Assembly (NCBI RefSeq): GCF_018324685.1
Contig: NZ_AP023354.1
Location: forward strand, 4,774,001-4,838,000
DNA from: Actinocatenispora sera
Lineage (GTDB): Bacteria; Actinomycetota; Actinomycetes; Mycobacteriales; Micromonosporaceae
Reading direction: 5' to 3'
DNA: 64,000 bases
The translations under genes and the position numbers were made by a program. This document shows positions 19,653 to 28,039 of this stretch, piece by piece. The notes under the pieces were generated by a model that made no database searches, was not told the DNA's origin, and saw only the letters and a list, made by a program, of their open reading frames with translations. The first letter of the stretch is position 1, and each line of letters begins with the position of its first letter.

Positions 19653-20639
19653 GTGACGGTGACGAGCGTGGCGGCGGCGGTGCAGACGTTCTTCGTGGCC
19701 CGCGCGCCGCGGAAGGACTCGCCGCACACGACCGCCGCGTACCGGCGGGACCTGGCGGCGGTGTCGGCGATCGTGGCGGAGCAGTTGGGCCGGGAGCCGG
19801 TGGTGTCGGATCTGTCGGCGCCGGTGTTGCGGGCGGCGTTCGCGGTGTTCGCCGCGGATCGGGCGGCGGCGTCGGTGGGCCGGGCGTGGTCGGTGTGGCG
19901 CACGTTCTGCGAGTTCCTGGTGGCCGAGGAGTTGTTGCCGGGTAACCCGATGTCGGGGGTGGCGCGGCCGCGGCGCCCGGAGCGGGTGCCGAAGCCGTTG
20001 CAGGGTGACGGCACGCCGGAGGAGTTGTTGGCGGCGGTGGCGGCCGGGGCGCGGCGGGCGCGGGATCCGTGGCCGGAGCGGGATCTGGCGGTGTTGGCGG
20101 TGTTGTTGCTGACCGGGGTGCGGTCGGCGGAGTTGCTGGCGTTGCGGGTGTCGTCGTTGTCGGGGCGGCCGGGTGAGCGGCGGTTGGCGGTGGCGGGCAA
20201 GGGCGGCCGGTTCCGGTACGTGCCGGTGGAGGAGCCGCTGGATGTGTTGCTGGCGGCGTATCTGGGGTCGCGGCGCTCGCGGTTGGGTGCGCGGTCGGTG
20301 GTGCCGGGTGCGCCGTTGTTCGTGGCGGGGTCGGGTGCCGGGTTGACCCGTAGCCAGCTGCGCTATCTGGTGGAGCAGTGTTACCGGCATGCGGGGGTGC
20401 GGGACCGGGTGCAGCGCGGCGCGCTGGTGCATGCGCTACGGCACACGTTCGCGACGCGGTTGGCCGAGGACGGTGCGTCGATCACGGAGATCGCCCGGTT
20501 GTTGGGGCACGCGTCGGTGGTGACGAGCGAGTGGTACATCGCGTCGACGGCGGTGGCGCAGCGGGAGGCGGCGCGGGCGAACCGGACGTATCGGGTGGTG
20601 GCGCAGTTGTCGGCGGATGCGGAGCGGGTGTCGGACTGA
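19653..20639 (+). CDS. tyrosine recombinase / integrase
   Basis: A 328-residue site-specific recombinase with all catalytic residues: Arg157 in TGVRSAELLALR, Lys183 in KGGRFR, His260 and Arg263 in HALRHTFATRLAE, His286 in LLGHASV, and nucleophile Tyr295 in EWYIA. The N-terminal 130 residues form a SAM-like core-binding domain. The size and motif spacing are XerC/XerD-like. GTG 19653 is the first in-frame start after the IS end. No cargo or att sites are evident around it, so it may be a resident recombinase or an orphan from a lost element. Codons use NNG (ttg, gtg) more than its neighbours do. Confidence 0.88.
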   Translation: MTVTSVAAAVQTFFVARAPRKDSPHTTAAYRRDLAAVSAIVAEQLGREPVVSDLSAPVLRAAFAVFAADRAAASVGRAWSVWRTFCEFLVAEELLPGNPMSGVARPRRPERVPKPLQGDGTPEELLAAVAAGARRARDPWPERDLAVLAVLLLTGVRSAELLALRVSSLSGRPGERRLAVAGKGGRFRYVPVEEPLDVLLAAYLGSRRSRLGARSVVPGAPLFVAGSGAGLTRSQLRYLVEQCYRHAGVRDRVQRGALVHALRHTFATRLAEDGASITEIARLLGHASVVTSEWYIASTAVAQREAARANRTYRVVAQLSADAERVSD

Positions 20640-20890
20640 GGGGTGGTCGGGGCGCGGGCCGCGGCGGCGCCGGTGGTACTGGTCACGTACTGTGGGCGCG
20701 GTTCGGGGTTGTCGGGCTGGTCGTCCGGTTCGGTGGGGCCCGGGTGGCCGGTGGTGTGCGTGTGGGTACTGCCGGTGGTGGTGCGTTGGTGGGAAGCGAC
20801 ATCGTTGTGGCCGCTGGCCGGTCATAGTGTCACTCTGGAAGGGTTACCGTGCGTCGTGCGCCCCGGCTGGGTGGGGTGTGCCGGCGGGCG
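20640..20890 (+). other. intergenic region upstream of the rbpA promoter
   Basis: Runs from the recombinase stop to the SigR-type promoter. It is G-rich and low in complexity on the plus strand. No coding frame or clear signal is seen. Confidence 0.5.
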
Positions 20891-20916
20891 GGAATCATTC
20901 GACGTCCCCGGTCGTT
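20891..20916 (+). promoter_or_regulatory. SigR-type promoter of rbpA
   Basis: GGAAT (20891-20895), 18 nt, GTT (20914-20916): an exact match to the consensus of the thiol-stress sigma factor SigR/SigH. rbpA is a known SigR target in Streptomyces coelicolor. The leader is about 35 nt and carries a GGAGGG ribosome site at 20941. Confidence 0.75.
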
Positions 20917-20958
20917 TCGATCGGTGGATTGTAACTACCTCGGAGGGAAGAGCCGACC

Positions 20959-21303
20959 ATGGGCGAGCGGATGTTGCGCGGCAGCCGCCTGGGAGCCGTC
21001 AGCTACGAGTCTGACCGCAACACCGAGCTGGCGCCGAGGCAGAACCGTGACTACGTCTGCGCCAGGAACCATCGGTTCACGGTGCCGTTCGCGGTGGATG
21101 CCGAGATCCCGATGACGTGGGAGTGCAAGTTCGACGGCACGGTGGCGAAGCTGGTCGACGGCGAGGAGCCGGAGCAGAAGAAGCAGAAGCCGCCGCGGAC
21201 GCACTGGGACATGCTGTTGGAGCGGCGCAGCGTGGGCGAGCTGGAGGACATTCTCGCCGAGCGGCTGCAGGAGCTGCGGGCTCGGCGCGGGCGTACTGCC
21301 TGA
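20959..21303 (+). CDS. rbpA: RNA polymerase-binding protein RbpA
   Basis: RbpA binds the principal sigma factor and RNA polymerase and stabilises the open promoter complex in actinobacteria. All parts of the 114-residue protein are present: an N-terminal tail, the RbpA core (VCARNHRFTVPFAVDAEIP to WECKFDGT), the basic linker KKQKPPRTHWDML, and the sigma-interaction helix VGELEDILAERLQELRARRG. The length is normal. The start at ATG 20959 follows a GGAGGG site. Own SigR promoter upstream and strong hairpin terminator downstream make it a monocistronic unit. Confidence 0.97.
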   Translation: MGERMLRGSRLGAVSYESDRNTELAPRQNRDYVCARNHRFTVPFAVDAEIPMTWECKFDGTVAKLVDGEEPEQKKQKPPRTHWDMLLERRSVGELEDILAERLQELRARRGRTA

Positions 21304-21320
21304 GGGTTTCGAGCGTTCGT

Positions 21321-21356
21321 CGGGGCGGCGCATCCGGTTTCGGGTGCGCCGCCCCG
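21321..21356 (+). terminator. rbpA terminator hairpin
   Basis: A 16-bp stem (21321-21336 / 21341-21356, one G-T wobble) with a GTTT loop, 17 bp after the rbpA stop. No T-tract. Confidence 0.75.
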
Positions 21357-21532
21357 CTGCGTCTGGCGTCGGTGATATCGGGTCGCTGGCGGCGGGTGGG
21401 GCGGTTAGCGTCGTCGGGTCGAGGACCTACGACGTGCAGGGGTGAGACGGATGGCTGTTCGGGTCTCTGCGGCGCCGGTGGCGCCGCAGACGGTGCCCTG
21501 TTTCGCTCCTGTTGACGTGAGGAATCCTCGAC

Positions 21533-22276
21533 GTGGATCTGTCCCGTAGGTATCACATTCGTGAGAGCAGTCATCGCATTCACAACCCGTTGACCGATGA
21601 GCAGCTGGCGACGTTGGGTCGCGTGTTGCGGTTGGTGCCGGGTAGCCGGCTGTTGGATCTGGCCAGTGGTTCGGGCGAGTTGTTGTGCACCTGGGCGCGT
21701 GATCACGGCATCACCGGTACGGGGGTGGACATCAGTACGGTGTTCACGGCCGCGGCGCGGGCGCGTGCGGTGGAGCTCGGGGTGGTTGACCGGGTGCGGT
21801 TCGTGCACGACGATGCGGCCGGTTTCGTGGCGGCCGAGCCGGTGGCGGTGGCGTGTTGTGTGGGTGCCACCTGGATCGGTGGTGGCTTCGACGGTACGGT
21901 CGCGCTGCTGCGCCGCAGTCTGGCGGCGGAGGGTGTGATCGTGGTGGGCGAGCCGTACTGGCGGCGGGAGCCGGATGCGGAGGTCGTGGCCGGTTGCGGG
22001 CTGGGCCCCGATGACGAGTTTCGTTCGTTGCCGGGTCTGCTGCGTCATGTGGGTGAGCTCGGCTACGACGTGGTCGAGCTGGTGGTTGCCGATCAGGACG
22101 GCTGGGACCGGTACGAGGCGGCGCAGTGGCGCAACATCCGGGACTGGCTGGTTGCCAACCCCGACGACGAGTTGGCCGCGGAGATGCGTGCCGAGCTGTC
22201 GACGCAGCCGGAGGGGTATGCCCGCTACCGGCGGGAGTACCTGGGTTGGGCGGTCGTGGCGATGATGCCGCGCTGA
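21533..22276 (+). CDS. class I SAM-dependent methyltransferase
   Basis: A 247-residue methyltransferase. Motif I is LLDLASGSGELLCTWA (about residues 39-54), followed by the acidic strand end TGVDIS. The later segments ACCVGATWIGGGFDGTVALL and VVGEPYWRREP match a small actinobacterial methyltransferase group. The protein begins MDLSRRYHIRESSHRIHNPL, a typical start of that group. GTG 21533 has no obvious ribosome site. It is closed by the hairpin at 22290. Substrate unknown. Confidence 0.85.
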   Translation: MDLSRRYHIRESSHRIHNPLTDEQLATLGRVLRLVPGSRLLDLASGSGELLCTWARDHGITGTGVDISTVFTAAARARAVELGVVDRVRFVHDDAAGFVAAEPVAVACCVGATWIGGGFDGTVALLRRSLAAEGVIVVGEPYWRREPDAEVVAGCGLGPDDEFRSLPGLLRHVGELGYDVVELVVADQDGWDRYEAAQWRNIRDWLVANPDDELAAEMRAELSTQPEGYARYRREYLGWAVVAMMPR

Positions 22277-22289
22277 TCTGGTGGTGAGC

Positions 22290-22321
22290 AACGCGCCCGG
22301 CACGGTGGTGCCGGGCGCGTT
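22290..22321 (+). terminator. 14-bp perfect hairpin after the methyltransferase gene
   Basis: Arms 22290-22303 and 22308-22321 pair perfectly around GGTG, 13 bp after the stop; a short T/G-rich run follows. Confidence 0.75.
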
Positions 22322-22397
22322 CGTGTTGCCGGGTCGGCCACCACTGACGCGTTCTGTCGGTGTGGTGGGGTGTGATGGTGGCGGGTCCGCCGCCGGG

Positions 22398-22426
22398 TTG
22401 ACTTGAAGTTCACATCAGGTTTTAGT
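22398..22426 (+). promoter_or_regulatory. housekeeping-type promoter of the ABC exporter
   Basis: TTGACT (22398-22403), 17 nt, TTTAGT (22421-22426). It is one of the few classic -35/-10 pairs in the window. The leader to GTG 22487 is about 55 nt, with an AAGGAG ribosome site. Confidence 0.6.
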
Positions 22427-22486
22427 GTTGCGCGGTCCGGTCGGGATGCCCGGCCGCCAGCAGTGCGAGGCAGAAGGAGCCCCACG

Positions 22487-24361
22487 GTGAGCATGGAATC
22501 GACCGCCTGGAGCCAGCTGTACCACGTGCGGCACCAGCAGCAGGCCAGACCGTTCTCGGCCGCCACGCTGCGCCGGGTGCTGGCGTTCGCCCGGCCGCAC
22601 CGGCGGCGGGTGCTGGCCTATCTGGTGCTCAGCGTGGTCACCGCGATCACTGCGGTGCTGACCCCGATCCTGGCCGGCCGGGTGGTCGACGCGATCGTGG
22701 GTCATGCGGCGAGCCGGGTGGTGGTGGGGTTGGCGCTGGCGATCGCGGCGATCGCGGTCACCGAGGCGGGTGTGGGGATCGCGTCGCGGCTGCTGTCGGC
22801 GCGCATCGGTGAGGGGCTGATCCTGGACCTGCGCACCACGGTGTACGACCACGTGCAGCGGATGCCGATCGCGTTCTTCACCCGGACCAGGACCGGGGCG
22901 CTGGTCAGCCGGCTCAACAACGACGTGCTCGGCGCGCAGCGCGCGTTCTCCGACACGCTGTCCGGGGTGGTCAGCAACATCGTCACGCTGATCCTGACGC
23001 TGGCCGTGATGCTCACCCTGTCGTGGCAGGTGACGGTGTTGGCGCTGGTGTTGTTGCCGATCTTCGTGCTGCCGGCGCGGCGGATGGGCCGTCGGATCGC
23101 GCAGCTGGGCCGGGAGGCGGCCGATCACAACGCGGCGATGAGCAACCAGATGACCGAACGGTTCTCCGCGCCGGGCGCCACGCTGGTCAAGCTGTTCGGC
23201 CGGCCGGACCGGGAGTCGGCCGAGTTCGCCACCCGGGCCCGCCGGGTGCGCGACATCGGGGTGCGCACCGCGATGGTGCAGTGGGTGTTCGTGGCGGCGC
23301 TGACCCTGGTCTCGGCGCTGGCGTTGGCCCTGGTGTACGGGGTGGGCGGGGTGTTGGCGCTGGCCGGCACGCTGCAGGCCGGTGCGGTGGTGGCGCTGGC
23401 GCTGCTGCTGACCCGGCTGTACGCGCCGTTGACCTCGCTGGCGTCGGCGCGGGTCGAGGTGATGAGCGCGCTGGTCAGCTTCGAGCGGGTGTTCGAGGTG
23501 CTGGACCTCAAGCCGCTGATCGCCGAGCCGGCGGAGCCGACGAAGCTGCCGGACGGTCCGGTGTCGGTCGAGTACGACCGGGTCGAGTTCGGCTATCCGG
23601 CCGCCGACAAGGTGTCGCTCGCGTCGCTGGAGGAGGTGGCCCGGCTCGACGAGCGCGGCGGTGAGACGGTGTTGCACGACGTGTCGTTCACCGCCGAGCC
23701 GGGGCAGCTGGTGGCGCTGGTGGGGTCGTCCGGCGCCGGCAAGTCGACGCTGGCCTCGCTGCTCCCCCGGCTGTACGACACCGACGGCGGGGCGATCCGG
23801 CTGTCGGGGGTGGACGTGCGGGAGCTGTCGTTCGACACGATCCGCGGCGCGGTGGGCATGGTCACCCAGGACGGGCACCTGTTCCACGAGTCGGTACGGG
23901 CGAACCTGCTGCTGGCCGCGCCGGAGGCGAGCGAGGCGGAGCTGTGGGACGCGCTGCGCCGGGCCCGGCTCGACGAGCTGATCGGCTCGCTGCCCGACGG
24001 GCTGGACACCGTCGTCGGGGAACGCGGCTACCGGCTGTCGGGTGGCGAGCGGCAGCGGCTGACGATCGCCCGGCTGCTGCTGGCGAAGCCGCGGGTGGTG
24101 ATCCTGGACGAGGCGACCGCGCACCTGGACTCCACCTCCGAGGCCGCCGTACAGGAGGCGCTGGGGGAGGCGCTGGCCGGGCGTACCGCGATCGTGATCG
24201 CGCACCGGCTGTCCACGATCCGCGCCGCGGACGTGATCCTGGTGGTCGAGGACGGCCGGATCGTGGAGCGCGGCAGCCACGCCGAGCTGCTCACCGCCGG
24301 CGGCCGGTACGCGCAGCTGCACGCCACCCAGTTCGCCGACGCCACCGAGACGGCGGCCTGA
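22487..24361 (+). CDS. ABC exporter, fused membrane and ATPase domains
   Basis: A 624-residue half-transporter that should work as a homodimer. Six membrane helices lie in about residues 45-330 (the TMD includes the family motif ERFSAPGATLVKLFGR). The ATPase has Walker A GSSGAGKST at residue 413, signature LSGGERQR at 517, and Walker B VVILDEATAHLDS. GTG 22487 lies 7 nt after AAGGAG; the ATG two codons later is possible. It is similar in type to MsbA/LmrA-like multidrug exporters; the substrate is unknown. Confidence 0.9.
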   Translation: MSMESTAWSQLYHVRHQQQARPFSAATLRRVLAFARPHRRRVLAYLVLSVVTAITAVLTPILAGRVVDAIVGHAASRVVVGLALAIAAIAVTEAGVGIASRLLSARIGEGLILDLRTTVYDHVQRMPIAFFTRTRTGALVSRLNNDVLGAQRAFSDTLSGVVSNIVTLILTLAVMLTLSWQVTVLALVLLPIFVLPARRMGRRIAQLGREAADHNAAMSNQMTERFSAPGATLVKLFGRPDRESAEFATRARRVRDIGVRTAMVQWVFVAALTLVSALALALVYGVGGVLALAGTLQAGAVVALALLLTRLYAPLTSLASARVEVMSALVSFERVFEVLDLKPLIAEPAEPTKLPDGPVSVEYDRVEFGYPAADKVSLASLEEVARLDERGGETVLHDVSFTAEPGQLVALVGSSGAGKSTLASLLPRLYDTDGGAIRLSGVDVRELSFDTIRGAVGMVTQDGHLFHESVRANLLLAAPEASEAELWDALRRARLDELIGSLPDGLDTVVGERGYRLSGGERQRLTIARLLLAKPRVVILDEATAHLDSTSEAAVQEALGEALAGRTAIVIAHRLSTIRAADVILVVEDGRIVERGSHAELLTAGGRYAQLHATQFADATETAA

Positions 24362-24377
24362 CCGCCGGTGGTACGGC

Positions 24378-24414
24378 CGGTGGCCGGCTCCGGTTGTCCC
24401 GGAGCCGGCCACCG
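24378..24414. terminator. bidirectional 16-bp hairpin between convergent genes
   Basis: Arms 24378-24393 and 24399-24414 pair perfectly around TTGTC. It lies between the stops of the ABC exporter and the hydrolase, so it can end both transcripts. Confidence 0.8.
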
Positions 24415-24419
24415 GGCGG

Positions 24420-25190
24420 TCAGGCCGGGGTGTTGACCCGGCTCAGGTGGCGGGGCAGGAACCCCTCGTCGAGGCCGACCCAGCGGATCCGGCGGTGGTC
24501 GCCGGGGTTGGCGTGCAGGGTCTTCTCCTCCGAGGCGAACGCGTCGAACAGCTCGATGCAGGACTGCCGGTCGACGTACTGGTCGTCCCAGGGCAGCAGG
24601 TACTGCACCGGGACGGTGATCTGGCGGGCCGCGGCGAGCAGTTGCTCGTACACGAAGAAGCCGCCGCCGAAGATCGCCGCGCGGATGCGTGGATCGGCGG
24701 CGGTCAGCGGGATCCCGATCGCGGTACCCAGGGAGATGCCGCCGCCGTAGCCGATCGGTGCGTCGGCGCCGATCTCGGGCAACTCCTGGAGGGCGTCCAG
24801 GGTGGCCTGCCATTCCGGTACCGCGCGCTGGGCCAGGTCGAGGGTGTAGCGGACGCTGACCGACTCGAACCGGTCGGCGTCTCCGCCGGTGACCGCCTCC
24901 CGCATCTCGGTACGGGCCCGCTCGTCGTCGGCGCTGCACGGGCGCTCGCCGTGCCCGGGCGCGTCGATCGCGGCGACCGTGTAGCCGTGCGAGGTGACCA
25001 GGTCACGGGCGCGCGCCGCCTGTGCCGGGGTCTTCTTGTGCAGGCCGCCGCCGTGGCCCATCAGGACCAGCGGTGCGTGCGCGGAGCCGGCCGCCGGCGA
25101 CCAGAGGACGCCGGGGATCTCGCCGACCAGGAAGTCGCGTTCGACCACGCCGTCCGACGAGGTCTCCGCGGTGAAACGAACAGAATGCAT
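24420..25190 (-). CDS. alpha/beta hydrolase (dienelactone-hydrolase-like)
   Basis: A 256-residue hydrolase. HGGGLHKKTP forms the oxyanion region, GISLG (about residue 153) contains the nucleophile serine, DD in LLPWDDQYVD supplies the acid, and GDHRR near 236 the histidine. The PGHGERP segment is also typical. The ATG at 25190 is used; the frame stays open far upstream through the EamA gene in another sense and is not real. No partner gene is apparent; the region to 25399 holds nothing recognised. Confidence 0.85.
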   Translation of the reverse strand: MHSVRFTAETSSDGVVERDFLVGEIPGVLWSPAAGSAHAPLVLMGHGGGLHKKTPAQAARARDLVTSHGYTVAAIDAPGHGERPCSADDERARTEMREAVTGGDADRFESVSVRYTLDLAQRAVPEWQATLDALQELPEIGADAPIGYGGGISLGTAIGIPLTAADPRIRAAIFGGGFFVYEQLLAAARQITVPVQYLLPWDDQYVDRQSCIELFDAFASEEKTLHANPGDHRRIRWVGLDEGFLPRHLSRVNTPA

Positions 25191-25399
25191 GGTGTGGTGC
25201 CTTTCGCCGAGTGCCTGAATGTCGAGGCTCCCCGGCGGCGACCACCTCAGCCGCGCGACCGTGACGACGAGGGGAGCACCCACTTCGATCGAACGTTCAC
25301 GGGTCTCACCTCCTCGCGTGTTGCCACAGTCGTCGGAGAGACTACCACGGGTGCCGGTGGGCCATCGATCAGACCGGCCGCCCGGCACCCGGGCATCGG

Positions 25400-26440
25400 T
25401 CAGCGGCGCCCGGCCCGATCGGCGGGCCGGGGCGCCGGACGGGTACGTGCCGACGCCGACTCGGCGCGGGCCAGGGCGACGATCGAACCGGCCAGCACCA
25501 CCATCCCGGCCAGGCTCGCCGCGCCGAGCCGTTCGCCGAGCACGGTCACCGCGAGTACCGCCGCACACAGCGGTTCGGTCAGCGTGACCACCGCGGCGGT
25601 CGCCGCCCGTACCGCGCTTGTGCCGGCGAAGTACAGCGGGTAGGCCACCGCCGTGGTGACCACGACCACGTAGCCCAGCAGCAACGCCAGTTCCCCCGGA
25701 TGGGCCGTGTGCGGTAGCGGGCCGGTCAGCCAGGCCAGCGGCGCGAGCAGCACCGCCGCCACCCCGAACGACACCAACGTCAGCGTGTACGGGTCGGCCA
25801 GCCGCCGCCGCCCGAGCTCCCGGCCGACCAGGGTGGTCGCCGCGTAGCCGGCCGCCGAGGCGAGCGCGAGGCCGACGCCCGACGCCGCGACCGAGCCCGG
25901 CCCGCCGCCCGCGACCAGGATCGACAGGCCCACCACCGCACCGGCCACGGCCGTGACCGCGCCGGCACCGAGCCGCTCGGCGAGCAGCAGCCGGCCGCCG
26001 AGCGCGGCCAGTACCGGCGCCGCGCCGAGCGTGACCACGGTGGCCAGCGCGACCCCGGTGTGCTGCACGGCGGCGAAGTAGGCCGCCTGGAACAACGCCA
26101 TCCCAGTGCCAGCGGCGGCCAGCAGCCCGGTCCGCTGCCGGCTGGTTCCTCGTGCCGCGGGCCGGTGCGGTGCGGTTTCCGGCGCACTCACGGGTACGAC
26201 ACGACGCCGGCGGATCCGGCGCAGGGCGACCACGGGCGCCAGTACCGCGATCGCGCCGAGCAGCCGCCACAACGACACGGCGACCGGGCCGGTGTCGCCG
26301 AGCCGGAAGATCAGCGCCACCGCGACGCCGGTGGTACCCCAGCAGGTACCGGCGACGGCGAGCGCCGCGATCCCGCGTCTGGCGCTGGCGGTGGCGGGTG
26401 AGGTGGGCAGCGTCGAGCGCCGCCCAAAGGTCGAGGACAC
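25400..26440 (-). CDS. EamA/DMT-family transporter
   Basis: A 346-residue membrane protein with ten hydrophobic segments arranged as two EamA repeats (GIAALAVAGTCWGTTGVAVA opens the first, GVGLALASAAGYAATTLVGR the second), and the C-terminal TEPLCAAVLAVTVLGERL signature. Members export metabolites or amino acids. The start is GTG 26440 with GGGAG 8 nt before it. A structured leader of about 135 nt precedes it (26441-26576), suggesting RNA-level control. Confidence 0.88.
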   Translation of the reverse strand: MSSTFGRRSTLPTSPATASARRGIAALAVAGTCWGTTGVAVALIFRLGDTGPVAVSLWRLLGAIAVLAPVVALRRIRRRRVVPVSAPETAPHRPAARGTSRQRTGLLAAAGTGMALFQAAYFAAVQHTGVALATVVTLGAAPVLAALGGRLLLAERLGAGAVTAVAGAVVGLSILVAGGGPGSVAASGVGLALASAAGYAATTLVGRELGRRRLADPYTLTLVSFGVAAVLLAPLAWLTGPLPHTAHPGELALLLGYVVVVTTAVAYPLYFAGTSAVRAATAAVVTLTEPLCAAVLAVTVLGERLGAASLAGMVVLAGSIVALARAESASARTRPAPRPADRAGRR

Positions 26441-26499
26441 GATGCGTTCTCCCGCACGTGAGAAGGGAAGTCTTCACCAGCTGCGGGCACGAACAGGCA

Positions 26500-26588
26500 G
26501 CGCACCGGGGCAAACCGGGTGCGCGTCGAGACAGCCCGCCTCAGCGGGCGGGAGGCGACAGGATGCCGGAACGCATCCCGCCACCCTA
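26500..26588 (-). promoter_or_regulatory. promoter and three-hairpin leader of the EamA gene
   Basis: On the minus strand a TAGGGT hexamer (26588-26583) is followed by three hairpins: GGATGC/GCATCC (26578-26561), CCCGCC/GGCGGG (26552-26535) and a 7-bp stem (26524-26500). The predicted transcript would start almost at the first hairpin. A riboswitch or attenuator is possible; I cannot match a known class. Confidence 0.4.
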
Positions 26589-27064
26589 GAGGGGCGTCGT
26601 CGACGCCAGCCACCCGGTTCGACCGGGCGGAGCCATGGCGAGATCGCCCTGGCCGACTCGCCGCCGGCCTTGTCGGCAAAACGGCTGGACCGCTCGCCGG
26701 TGCCCGCCTACCGTCCGGCAGGCGGGCACCGCCCGCCGGACCCTGGCCGCGCTGCTTGCCGAGTGACGCGGACGGCCGCTGTCGCCGACCGGGACGGCCG
26801 CGCTGCCGAGGTCGGGGCCGGCCGGTCTCGCCGACGGCGCCACGCCGACGGTTCGCCGCCGTACCGCAGGTGTCGCCGTGGCGGTGCAGCTCGATCGAGG
26901 CGGCGTGCGAAAATACCGGCGTCGATGGATTCGCGCGCGGCTGCGCGCCCGGCCGTGGGAGGTGAGACCCGTCAACGCATGGTCCGACAGGGTGCCTCCG
27001 CTCGGCACGGCACCGGCCCGGTGACCCCGGGCGGGCACCCGGCTGCATCCACCGGAAGGTCGTC
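26589..27064 (+). other. 476-bp region without a recognised gene
   Basis: It lies between the EamA promoter and the PrmC-like gene. Several frames are open on both strands because of the base composition, but none has a start signal, hydrophobic core or domain. A weak ribosome-like GGAAGG lies just before the gene at 27065. Confidence 0.5.
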
Positions 27065-27850
27065 ATGCCCGTCCCACCACCGTCCGATCTGATCGCCACC
27101 CTCCGCGCCGCCGGCTGCGTGTTCGCCGAGGACGAGGCGCGGCTGCTGTGCGCCGCCGCCGACAGCACCGGCGAGCTGACCACGCTGGTCGCCCGCCGCG
27201 TCAGCGGGGAACCGCTGGAACAGGTGCTCGGCTTCGTCGAGTTCGCCGGCCGCCGGCTCGCGATCGCGCCCGGCGTGTTCGTCCCCCGCCGCCGCACCGA
27301 ACTGCTCGCCCGACTCGCCGCCGACGCCGCCCCGCCCGGGGGCGTGCTGGTCGAGCTGTGCTGCGGTGCGGGCGCGGTCGCCGCGGTGGCCGCGGCCGAT
27401 CCGAGCCTGTCGATACACGCCGCCGACATCGACCCGGCCGCCGTGGCCTGCGCGCGCCGCAACGTGCCGACCGGGCGGGTGTACCAGGGTGATCTGGACG
27501 CGCCGCTGCCAGCCGGGCTGCACGGCCGGGTCGACGTGCTCGTCGCGAACGCACCGTACGTGCCCTCCGGCGAGATCGGGCTGCTGCCGCCGGAGGCGCG
27601 CGAGTACGAGCCGCTCGCCGCGCTGGACGGCGGGCCGGACGGGCTGTCGGTCCAGCGCCGGGTCGCCGCGGCCGCGCCGCGCTGGCTGGCACCGGGCGGG
27701 CGGCTGCTGATCGAGACCGGCGCGCACCAGTCGGCCGGTACCTCCGCCGCCATGGCCGCCGCCGGCCTGACCACCTCGGTGGTCGCCGACCCGGAGCTGG
27801 CCGCCACCGTCGTGGTCGGCGTCCGCCCGTCACACCCCGTAGCGTCCTGA
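27065..27850 (+). CDS. PrmC/HemK-like N5-glutamine methyltransferase
   Basis: A 261-residue protein of the HemK group, which methylates the GGQ glutamine of release factors or related targets. The N-terminal recognition part ends with GEPLEQVLGFVEFAGRRLAI and VFVPRRRTELL; SAM motif I is LVELCCGAGAVAAV. The catalytic NPPY motif appears as NAPYVPS, followed by PPEAREYEPLAALDGGPDGL. The first Pro-to-Ala change is common in the actinobacterial putative protein N5-glutamine methyltransferase paralogue, so it is probably not the housekeeping PrmC. ATG follows GGAAGG. Confidence 0.87.
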   Translation: MPVPPPSDLIATLRAAGCVFAEDEARLLCAAADSTGELTTLVARRVSGEPLEQVLGFVEFAGRRLAIAPGVFVPRRRTELLARLAADAAPPGGVLVELCCGAGAVAAVAAADPSLSIHAADIDPAAVACARRNVPTGRVYQGDLDAPLPAGLHGRVDVLVANAPYVPSGEIGLLPPEAREYEPLAALDGGPDGLSVQRRVAAAAPRWLAPGGRLLIETGAHQSAGTSAAMAAAGLTTSVVADPELAATVVVGVRPSHPVAS

Positions 27851-28039
27851 TCGCACCGCAGCTCGGTACCACGCCGCTCCCGATCGACCGGCGGCGAGGC
27901 ACCGGCGCTCGCCGCAGTGGCGCACCGAACCCGCCTGACCGGCCTGTGGTCGGGCGTCCGGAGCCGCACCTGCCAGCAGAGCGGTGACCGGCCCGTCTGC
28001 GACCGGCAACCCGTCGGGGGGGGCGCGCAGAATGGTCGG

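Noticed and set aside
19653-20639. Integrative element with att sites around the tyrosine recombinase
   Set aside because: No tRNA gene, direct repeats or phage/plasmid cargo found nearby; only the recombinase itself can be supported.
26519-27038. Open frames of about 150 residues on both strands
   Set aside because: Composition typical of GC-driven random frames; no hydrophobic core, no start signal.
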